From assembly GCA_023427705.1 (NCBI GenBank), contig JAEZAL010000120.1:1-5380 (forward strand): a DNA stretch of 5,380 nucleotides, given 5' to 3'. Below are positions 1-5,354 of this stretch, one piece after another (position 1 is the first letter of the stretch; each line of letters starts with the position of its first letter). The notes under the pieces were generated by a model. That model saw only the letters and a list, made by a program, of their open reading frames with translations. It was not told the DNA's origin and ran no database searches. Origin of the DNA: Bacillota bacterium (GTDB taxonomy: Bacteria; Bacillota; Clostridia; Clostridiales; Clostridiaceae). The translations under genes were made by a program, and so were the position numbers.

Positions 1-1256
1 CTTGTACCTGATAATATTATAGTTCTATAACCTCTAGACTTTTTATCTTTTATATCCTCTATTAGAAGATCTAATTGCCCCTGGTAACTATTTAAAGTTA
101 TAGAATTTAATGAATACTTTCTATAAGGGTTTAAGATTTTACTATTTACATCAAATACATCTAAGGTAATTACATTTTGTAATCCTAACTTTTCATTTAA
201 CTCTTGCTCATCTAATAATAGATTTATTTGTGATGGCAATATTCCGCCTCTTTGTAAAAAGGCTTCATAATTTTCTTTAAATTCAAAATAGCAACTTTCT
301 AACTTTCCTTCACATTTTTTCACATCGTCAACTATGTATAAGTAGTTTTTTACATAGTCAAAAAAGCTATCTGTCTTTTCATAAAAGTAAGGCAAATAAC
401 TATCTACTGTCTCAAATGTTAAAGTTTCAGTCAATGACTCAACATTGGCTCTTATTATAGATTCAAGTTTTTCTATTCTTTCTTTGTCAGATTTTCCTGT
501 AGATTTAATTTCTTCAAATTCCTTTAGAATATTTTCTTTTCCTCTATTTAATGCTTCATCATCTAAAATAACTTCTTTTGCAGGGAATATCTCCATGGAA
601 TCCACCTTTTCAATACTCCTTTGTGATTCTGTATTAAATGTTCTTATAGAATCTATAGTATCACCAAAAAGTTCTATTCTATATGGATATGTTGATATAG
701 GTGGAAATACATCTAATATTCCCCCTCTTAAAGAGAACTCTCCCTTACCTTCTACAGATTCAACTCTTTCATAACCACACTCTAAAAGCTTCCTAGATAA
801 ATCTTTAAAGTCTACTTCATCATCAATACTTAAAGTTATATTATATTTATCAAATAGCTCTTTAGGTGTATAAACTGATGTTAATGAATCTATAGATGTA
901 ACAACTATCTTTTTGCTACTATTTAAAATCTCTTTAATTACCTTTAATCTTGCCCATCTTAAATCCCCTGAAATAGCATCTATATTATAGAAAACTACTT
1001 CTTTTGCTGGAAAATAATAAACATCATTAGTATAAAAGCTTAAATCCTCATATAGATTCTTTGCTTCCATATCGTTGTTGGTTAATATAACCATTGGTGA
1101 ATCTATATTTTCATAAATACCAAATATACTATAACTCTTTCCAGAGTCAGATAATCCATTTATATTAATAGGATATTTATTTTCTTTTATGCTAGTTATT
1201 ATTTCATTAAAAGTTGAGTTTTCACTTAAAGGTTGCAATACCCCCTTTAATCTCAT
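1..1256 (-). CDS. mfd: Transcription-repair coupling factor Mfd, N-terminal part (runs off the left edge)
   Basis: Mfd removes RNA polymerase stalled at DNA lesions and recruits UvrA for nucleotide excision repair. The reading frame is open for 418 codons from the ATG at 1256 to the window edge, so only the N-terminal third or so of the usual ~1,150-residue protein is present. What can be seen is the UvrB-like N-terminal module. A P-loop-like GLSDSGKS lies at residues 34-41. The most diagnostic block is at about residues 161-185 (GYERVESVEGKGEF followed by LRGGILDVFP), which matches the UvrB/Mfd damage-recognition domain. An ELFGD motif at about 195-199 is also typical. The polymerase-interacting CarD-like domain and the helicase motor would lie beyond the edge. 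The start is supported by the RBS at 1264-1273. The gene follows pth by 18 bases, the pth-mfd order known from Bacillus, and is probably co-transcribed with it. Confidence 0.95.
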   Translation of the reverse strand, partial: MRLKGVLQPLSENSTFNEIITSIKENKYPININGLSDSGKSYSIFGIYENIDSPMVILTNNDMEAKNLYEDLSFYTNDVYYFPAKEVVFYNIDAISGDLRWARLKVIKEILNSSKKIVVTSIDSLTSVYTPKELFDKYNITLSIDDEVDFKDLSRKLLECGYERVESVEGKGEFSLRGGILDVFPPISTYPYRIELFGDTIDSIRTFNTESQRSIEKVDSMEIFPAKEVILDDEALNRGKENILKEFEEIKSTGKSDKERIEKLESIIRANVESLTETLTFETVDSYLPYFYEKTDSFFDYVKNYLYIVDDVKKCEGKLESCYFEFKENYEAFLQRGGILPSQINLLLDEQELNEKLGLQNVITLDVFDVNSKILNPYRKYSLNSITLNSYQGQLDLLIEDIKDKKSRGYRTIILSGT

Positions 1257-1263
1257 TAAAATA

Positions 1264-1273
1264 CACCATCCTT
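1264..1273 (-). promoter_or_regulatory. Ribosome binding site of mfd
   Basis: On the minus strand AAGGATGGTG lies 7 bases before the ATG of mfd. It equals the anti-16S complement AAGGAGGTG with one extra T. It starts one base after the pth stop codon, so ribosomes leaving pth arrive directly on it. The same sequence precedes the response regulator gene at 5222-5231. Confidence 0.75.
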
Positions 1274-1274
1274 A

Positions 1275-1850
1275 CTACTGATTTTTTGACAACTTAAATC
1301 CATTTAATTCATTCATGGCTTCCTTAGCTCCATATTTTATTATTATCTCTACGGCTTTAGCTGATGCCTCAATTACTTCTTTAAGATCTTGTTCCTCTTC
1401 TTTGTTAAATCGTCCTAGTACATGAGAAACTAAATCTCCTTTAGGTTGTCCTACACCAATTTTAATTCTCGGAAAAACATCTACTCCCATATTTGCTATT
1501 ATGCTTTTTATTCCATTATGACCACCAGCACTACCCTTTTCTCTAATTCTTAACTTTCCGATTTCTAAACTTATATCATCATATATAACGATTATCTCAT
1601 CATTATTGATTTTATAGAAATTAATTACTTCTCTTATACTTTCACCACTTAAGTTCATATATGTAGTAGGTTTTAATAAAATAACTTTTTGCCCTTCTAT
1701 AAACCCCTCACCAAATACACCTTTAAACTTTGATTTATTTACATCTATATTATATTTCTTTGCTATGAAATCTATAGCTTCAAATCCTATATTATGTCTA
1801 GTCCCATCATACTGTTTACCTGGGTTTCCTAGACCTACAACTAAAAACAT
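1275..1850 (-). CDS. pth: Peptidyl-tRNA hydrolase (Pth)
   Basis: This cytosolic enzyme cleaves the ester bond of peptidyl-tRNAs that drop off ribosomes, returning free tRNA; it is essential in most bacteria. With the ATG at 1850 the protein has 191 residues, the normal family length. The family signatures are in place: VVGLGNPG at residues 4-11 (Asn9), TRHNIG at 17-22 with the catalytic His19, KPTTYMNLSG at 60-69 (Asn66), YDD at 90-92 (Asp91 pairs with the His) and GSAGGHNGIKS at 106-116 (Asn112). The open frame extends 11 codons upstream to an ATG at 1883. I reject that start because the family begins at the MFLVVGLGNPG position, a strong AGGAGG lies 10 bases before 1850, and the upstream ATG falls inside the probable -10 box. 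The stop codon is TAG. The gene begins a unit with mfd, separated from the upstream operon by a terminator. Confidence 0.97.
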   Translation of the reverse strand: MFLVVGLGNPGKQYDGTRHNIGFEAIDFIAKKYNIDVNKSKFKGVFGEGFIEGQKVILLKPTTYMNLSGESIREVINFYKINNDEIIVIYDDISLEIGKLRIREKGSAGGHNGIKSIIANMGVDVFPRIKIGVGQPKGDLVSHVLGRFNKEEEQDLKEVIEASAKAVEIIIKYGAKEAMNELNGFKLSKNQ

Positions 1851-1860
1851 AGTACTTCTT

Positions 1861-1866
1861 CCTCCT
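1861..1866 (-). promoter_or_regulatory. Ribosome binding site that fixes the pth start
   Basis: A perfect AGGAGG on the minus strand lies 10 bases before the ATG at 1850. It sits inside the longer open frame that could begin at 1883, and so argues for the shorter 191-residue protein. Confidence 0.85.
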
Positions 1867-1886
1867 AATGAATCTTTGCACATTTT

Positions 1887-1915
1887 ATAATATACTAGTT
1901 TTTTACAAAAGAAAA
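1887..1915 (-). promoter_or_regulatory. Candidate sigma-A promoter of pth-mfd
   Basis: The space between the terminator and pth holds a plausible but weak promoter on the minus strand: TTTTCT (1915-1910), a 17-base spacer, then TATTAT (1892-1887). TATATT (1894-1889) and TATAAA (1889-1884) overlap it as alternative -10 boxes. The -35 box matches TTGACA at only three positions. The main argument is context: a terminator directly upstream means that pth needs its own promoter. The predicted leader would be about 30 bases. Confidence 0.4.
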
Positions 1916-1920
1916 GACTT

Positions 1921-1956
1921 TTAAAAAAATAGCAACTCTAATTAAGGTTGCTATTT
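1921..1956 (-). terminator. Intrinsic terminator of the response regulator-kinase-HtrA operon
   Basis: A perfect 10-base-pair stem (1927-1936 with 1947-1956; arm core AATAGCAAC/GTTGCTATT) encloses a 10-base loop. On the minus-strand transcript a run of seven U follows, three of which are also paired in the stem. The TAG stop codon of the HtrA-like gene (1951-1953) and its last Lys codon lie inside the stem, so the terminator overlaps the coding end. The plus-strand reading lacks a comparable U run, so the direction is clear. Confidence 0.85.
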
Positions 1957-3081
1957 CTTAATATTACTCAATACTATATCCATATCTATAACATCTCCAG
2001 CTCTCATTACCTTACAGATTACAGTATCTCCATTTTCTTTGTTTTTAACCATACTTAAAACTTCTGTAATACTATTAATTTTCTTACCATCTATTTCAAA
2101 TATTATATCGGTAGGTCTTAATCCAGCTTTATATGATTCTCCTTCTTTATCTACTCTCGTAACATATAAGCCTCCGTAAATCCCACCATTATCAACTTGA
2201 ATGAATTCTCCCTCTAATATTCCTAATATTTCTTTTAGTTCACTTGTATCGTCAATAACATTCTCTAATGAACTTAAATCTATAGCATAGTAAAGCCCTT
2301 CAACATTCATGCTATCACTTACCTTTTTACTTGCAATTCCTATAACTTCTCCATTTAAATTGCTTATTATACCTCCAGTATTAAATTTATTAATTGGAGT
2401 ATTAACTTCAAATAAACTATATTTATTATTATTTACATATAACTGCCTATTGGTAGATGTAATAATACCTGGAACTACATTATCTATATAATCATCAGAA
2501 GTTGAATTGCTAATTAGTAAAATATTTTCTCCTTCAACTATATTATCCTTAGATGCTATTTTTATTGGAGTGAGCGCTTTTTTAGAATTAACTTGAAGTA
2601 CTGCTAAATCATTATCTTCATTTATAAAAAATATATCTGCTTTCAATACTTCAGAATTAATTAAGGGCAAGTTAACATATACCTCCTCCAAGTCTTTTAT
2701 TACTGAATAATTAGTAAGTATTCGTCCATTTTCTTGAATTATTATTCCTGTAGCATTACCTTGTATATATTCATTCTTAGATAACTCCTCTTTATTTCCT
2801 CCTATGGTAACTAAAGAATTTTTCACATTATCTATAGCATTAAAATATCCTTCATTGCTTCTATAACTATATATACTTTTATTATTAAATAAATCTTTAT
2901 ATTTATAATTAAAAATTATAATGAATACTACTGTACTTATAAGAACTGTAGTAATAATATAAATTAAAGACCTTAATAATAATAAAATCCTATACTTTGT
3001 TTTTCTTCTCATAAATTTTATACTAGAACTATTTTCATAATTGTAATCATTATTAATATCTATATCATATTTTTTACCCAC
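1951..3081 (-). CDS. Membrane-anchored HtrA-like pseudoprotease with PDZ domain
   Basis: This is a 376-residue member of the S1C (HtrA/DegP) family by fold, but probably not an active protease. In order: a polar cytoplasmic tail (1-30, rich in Asn, Asp, Tyr), one membrane segment (about 31-57, positive residues before it, so the C-terminus faces outside), a trypsin-like region (about 85-275) and a PDZ domain (about 296-372, with GGLYVTRV and KAGLRPTDIIFEIDGKKI). At the catalytic motifs, TNxHV reads TNYSV (His to Ser126), DLAV keeps Asp158, and GNSGG reads FNTGG (oxyanion Gly to Phe233, Ser to Thr235). No histidine occurs anywhere in the protein. The frame is intact, so this is not a decayed gene. 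The start is GTG with a GAGGGG site 11 bases before it. It lies 26 bases after the kinase gene, last in the operon. I infer a substrate-binding or kinase-modulating role in the envelope; a residual enzymatic activity is not supported. Confidence 0.88.
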   Translation of the reverse strand: MGKKYDIDINNDYNYENSSSIKFMRRKTKYRILLLLRSLIYIITTVLISTVVFIIIFNYKYKDLFNNKSIYSYRSNEGYFNAIDNVKNSLVTIGGNKEELSKNEYIQGNATGIIIQENGRILTNYSVIKDLEEVYVNLPLINSEVLKADIFFINEDNDLAVLQVNSKKALTPIKIASKDNIVEGENILLISNSTSDDYIDNVVPGIITSTNRQLYVNNNKYSLFEVNTPINKFNTGGIISNLNGEVIGIASKKVSDSMNVEGLYYAIDLSSLENVIDDTSELKEILGILEGEFIQVDNGGIYGGLYVTRVDKEGESYKAGLRPTDIIFEIDGKKINSITEVLSMVKNKENGDTVICKVMRAGDVIDMDIVLSNIKK

Positions 3082-3092
3082 TGTACTATTTT

Positions 3093-3098
3093 CCCCTC
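3093..3098 (-). promoter_or_regulatory. Ribosome binding site for the GTG start of the HtrA-like gene
   Basis: GAGGGG on the minus strand lies 11 bases before the GTG at 3081. No ATG lies between it and that codon. The next in-frame ATG is codon 24 (Met24), only a few residues before the membrane segment and without an evident binding site, so GTG is the best start. The GTG start and the long spacing suggest weaker translation than the two genes upstream. Confidence 0.6.
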
Positions 3099-3107
3099 AG
3101 AATTTAT

Positions 3108-4526
3108 CTATTTACTTGCTCTCTTTAATGTGAATGTAAATTTCACGCCTTTATTTGGTATATTTTCACTCCAAATATCTTGGTTGTGCTGAGTTAAAAT
3201 TAATCTAACTATAGGTAATCCTAATCCTGTGCTAATCTTATTTGTTCTAGACTTATCAATTTTATAGAATCTTTCCCAAATCTTATTTGCATCTTCCTTC
3301 GGAATATTTACTCCAGTATTAAATATACTTACATAAACAATATCGGATTTAGCATATGTGTTAACTTGTATTTTTCCACCTTCATCTCCATATTTAATAG
3401 CATTTTCCATTAAATTTATAATAACTTGCATTATCCTATCTCTATCAGCGAAACAATATTGATGATCTTCATTAAATACAACTTCTACATTCATCTTCTT
3501 GTCTTTAACTTTTGCTTCTAAATTTAAAATACACAAAGTTATTATCTCATTAATATCAACTTTAATAATGTTCATTTTAAATTTACCAGATTCCATATAT
3601 GTTATATCTAAAAGATCTGTTACAAGTCTTGATAATCTACTAACCTCATTATTAACTATATTTAAATAATAACTTTCTCTATCTCTTGGTATAACACCAT
3701 CTATAATACCTGTTATAAAACCCTTTATAGATGTTAAAGGAGATCTTAGTTCATGAGATACATTTGATATAAATTCTCTCCTTGCTAGTTCAACCTTTTC
3801 AAGAGATTCTGCCATTGTATTAAAAGAATTTGCTAATTCTCCAATTTCATCATCTGAATCTATATACACTCTTTTTTCAACCTCTCCCTTTGCAAATTTT
3901 TTAGCTGCATTGTTTATTTTTGATAGAGGGTTTATTAGTATTCTTTGAGCAAAATAGTAGGCTACAATATTAGATAAGATAACAGCAAGTAATATAGCTA
4001 CCCAAATTATTATAAATAATTTATAAAAATACTCACTACCTTCAGTTCCTAATAAAATTACTACTCCATTAAAGCTCCCCTTACCAAAAAGAGGTATATA
4101 ATATACTCTTACTTTTTCATCTGAATTATTTCTATAATCTTTTTCAAGAACTACATTATTCTTTAACAAATTAAAATCTGAATCACTTATATCTACTTTA
4201 GTATATTTTATATAAGATAGACTTTCATCTGACACTGCATAAGCATACCCTTGGCTATCAATAATTACAGAATCAAATTCTGCTGACAATTTCATTATCT
4301 CCATGGTATTCAATAAATCTTTATATCCTACTTCATCATTATTATTAATAAGATTTTCTGTAGCTTTCTCTATTATCTCAATATAATTACTTATAAGATT
4401 ATATTTTTCATTAGCATATTCTTTATTTATTAATACAGACAAAAAAATTCCAACTAATATTAGAACTGCTGTAGTAATAGATGAAAATGTAATTAAAAGC
4501 TTGTATATTACACTTTTCTTTTTCAT
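3108..4526 (-). CDS. Membrane sensor histidine kinase (HAMP-HisKA-HATPase)
   Basis: This 472-residue kinase should phosphorylate the adjacent response regulator. In order: membrane segment 1 (about 11-33), an extracellular sensor region (about 34-166), membrane segment 2 (about 168-192), a HAMP linker (about 193-245), the dimerisation/phosphoacceptor domain and the ATPase domain. The H box reads SNVSHELRSPLTS with phosphoacceptor His258. The N box is NLMENAIKY (371-379, Asn375), the F box is WERFYK (417-422) and the G2 box is TGLGL (433-437). In the G1 box the usual Asp of DxGxG is Asn403 (NTGVNIP), a variant I recall from other Firmicute kinases of the VanS/ResE-like kind, so I do not take it as loss of function. 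The sensor region has FDSVIIDSQGYAYAVSDES and a later YIPLFG...GVVILLG pattern, which suggests an extracellular PAS/Cache-like fold; the ligand cannot be told. The gene starts directly after the regulator's stop codon (TAGATG). Confidence 0.96.
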   Translation of the reverse strand: MKKKSVIYKLLITFSSITTAVLILVGIFLSVLINKEYANEKYNLISNYIEIIEKATENLINNNDEVGYKDLLNTMEIMKLSAEFDSVIIDSQGYAYAVSDESLSYIKYTKVDISDSDFNLLKNNVVLEKDYRNNSDEKVRVYYIPLFGKGSFNGVVILLGTEGSEYFYKLFIIIWVAILLAVILSNIVAYYFAQRILINPLSKINNAAKKFAKGEVEKRVYIDSDDEIGELANSFNTMAESLEKVELARREFISNVSHELRSPLTSIKGFITGIIDGVIPRDRESYYLNIVNNEVSRLSRLVTDLLDITYMESGKFKMNIIKVDINEIITLCILNLEAKVKDKKMNVEVVFNEDHQYCFADRDRIMQVIINLMENAIKYGDEGGKIQVNTYAKSDIVYVSIFNTGVNIPKEDANKIWERFYKIDKSRTNKISTGLGLPIVRLILTQHNQDIWSENIPNKGVKFTFTLKRASK

Positions 4527-5213
4527 CTATTTCACCTCAAATTTGTATCCAACTCCCCAAACAGTTTCTATTTGCCAATTAACTCCGCCATTTATTTTTT
4601 CTCTTAACCTTTTAATATGAACATCTACAGTTCTTGAATCTCCAGGATAATCATATCCCCATACTTCACAAAGTAGTTGTTCTCTTGTAAAAACCTTATT
4701 TTTATTAACAGCTAAGTAATATAAAAGTTCAAATTCCTTAGGAGGCATCTTTATTTCTTCCCCTCCATATATTACATTATAAGAAGATGAATCTATAACT
4801 AAATCAGGATAATTAATAATTTCTGTATCTTTGTCATCATAGTTATATCTTCTCATTACAGCTTTAACTCTCGCCATTAATTCTTTAGGTTCAAATGGTT
4901 TTACTATATAATCATCAGCACCAAGTTCTAATGCTAACACCTTATCAAAGGTATCTCCTTTTGCTGTTAACATAATTACTGGGATTTCACTATTTTTTCT
5001 TATCCACTTTAGTACTTCAATACCATCTATTCTTGGAATCATAATATCTAGTAATACTATATCTGGTTTAAAATCTGAAAATAGATTTATGACTTCTTTT
5101 CCATCATGGCATATTCTAGTTTCATAACCACCATTTAATAAATACATATTTATAACTTCACATATATTTTCATCATCATCTACAATTAAAACTTTTCCTA
5201 ATTTATTATTCAT
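4527..5213 (-). CDS. OmpR/PhoB-family response regulator
   Basis: This is a 228-residue two-domain transcription factor, the normal length for the family. The receiver domain (about 6-120) carries the acidic pair Asp12/Asp13, phosphoacceptor Asp56 (in DIVLLDIMIP), Thr83 and Lys105 (VKPF). The C-terminal winged helix (about 130-226) shows the PPKEFELLYYLA start, the recognition helix region SRTVDVHIKRLREKI (193-207) and the wing ending TVWGVGYKF. The start ATG at 5213 is supported by the RBS at 5222-5231. The gene heads an operon with its kinase and the HtrA-like protein. Overall it resembles the WalR/ResD/PhoP group, but its closest relative cannot be settled by eye, so I give no symbol. An inverted repeat at 5242-5266 near the probable transcription start could be its own operator or that of another regulator. 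The stop is TAG. Confidence 0.97.
   Translation of the reverse strand: MNNKLGKVLIVDDDENICEVINMYLLNGGYETRICHDGKEVINLFSDFKPDIVLLDIMIPRIDGIEVLKWIRKNSEIPVIMLTAKGDTFDKVLALELGADDYIVKPFEPKELMARVKAVMRRYNYDDKDTEIINYPDLVIDSSSYNVIYGGEEIKMPPKEFELLYYLAVNKNKVFTREQLLCEVWGYDYPGDSRTVDVHIKRLREKINGGVNWQIETVWGVGYKFEVK
4533..4538 (-). promoter_or_regulatory. Ribosome binding site of the kinase gene inside the regulator gene
   Basis: GAGGTG on the minus strand lies 6 bases before the kinase ATG and within the last codons of the response regulator. With the TAGATG junction, this gives tight translational coupling of the two partners. Confidence 0.75.
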
Positions 5214-5221
5214 AAATATTA

Positions 5222-5231
5222 CACCATCCTT
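5222..5231 (-). promoter_or_regulatory. Ribosome binding site of the response regulator gene
   Basis: AAGGATGGTG on the minus strand lies 8 bases before the ATG at 5213. It shares the 13-base string TAAGGATGGTGTA with the mfd leader. A further GGAG sits just upstream (minus strand GGAGATAAGG). Confidence 0.7.
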
Positions 5232-5241
5232 ATCTCCATAC

Positions 5242-5266
5242 AGTATATTCTATCCATGAATATACT
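5242..5266. promoter_or_regulatory. Inverted repeat, candidate operator of the two-component operon
   Basis: Two perfect 9-base arms, AGTATATTC (5242-5250) and GAATATACT (5258-5266), flank a 7-base spacer. The centre lies about 40 bases before the response regulator start, between the likely -10 box and the RBS. That position suits an operator overlapping the transcription start; in RNA it could also form a 5' leader hairpin. OmpR-family regulators usually bind direct repeats, so the binding factor may be another protein. Confidence 0.45.
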
Positions 5267-5267
5267 T

Positions 5268-5292
5268 TAATTATAATTTAAAATTATAATTA
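5268..5292. repeat. A/T-only palindrome in the promoter region, with -10-like boxes
   Basis: Two perfect 12-base arms (5268-5279 and 5281-5292) flank a single central base; all 25 positions are A or T. On the minus strand it contains TATAAT at 5275-5270 and again at 5288-5283, either of which could be the -10 box of the two-component operon. I find no convincing -35 box at 16-18 bases from either, so the promoter position is uncertain. The composition alone makes such symmetry easier to reach by chance. Confidence 0.4.
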
Positions 5293-5304
5293 TATATAAA
5301 TATT

Positions 5305-5341
5305 AAGCCTCTAAAAAGTTTGTGCTTCTTAGAGGCTTTTT
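5305..5341 (-). terminator. Hairpin downstream of the prs-like gene, probable terminator
   Basis: The arms 5305-5317 and 5326-5338 (AAGCCTCT and AGAGGCTT at their bases) form a 13-pair stem with an 8-base loop, 16 bases after the TAA stop of the upstream gene. On the minus-strand RNA all 13 positions pair, one as G-U; on the plus-strand RNA that position is an A-C mismatch. The five-T run (5337-5341) follows the stem only in the plus direction, while the minus direction continues into AATATTT. Position and pairing favour termination of the leftward transcript, perhaps leaky. No plus-strand gene is visible that would need it. Confidence 0.6.
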
Positions 5342-5354
5342 ATCCAATTATGTA

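Noticed and set aside
445..774. 109-codon open frame on the plus strand
   Set aside because: It lies wholly antisense to mfd, which has clear family motifs here. It has no ribosome site, and the composition (Ser/Ile/Leu-rich) is typical of a reversed shadow frame.
1851..1883. Eleven-codon N-terminal extension of Pth
   Set aside because: The ATG at 1883 lies in the likely -10 region and has no ribosome site. The AGGAGG falls within the extension, and the family starts at the MFLVVGLGNPG position.
2309..2491. 60-codon open frame on the plus strand
   Set aside because: It is antisense to the core of the HtrA-like gene, with no ribosome site or recognisable motif. The hydrophobic look comes from the reversed codons of a polar protein.
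1951..3081. HtrA-like gene as a decayed pseudogene
   Set aside because: The frame is uninterrupted, the RBS is reasonable, the PDZ domain and membrane anchor are intact, and the changes are confined to catalytic positions. This fits a maintained pseudoenzyme better than random decay.
5214..5304. Riboswitch, T-box or small RNA in the leader of the two-component operon
   Set aside because: The leader is too short and AT-rich, has no conserved riboswitch core or specifier stem, and ends without a terminator/antiterminator pair.
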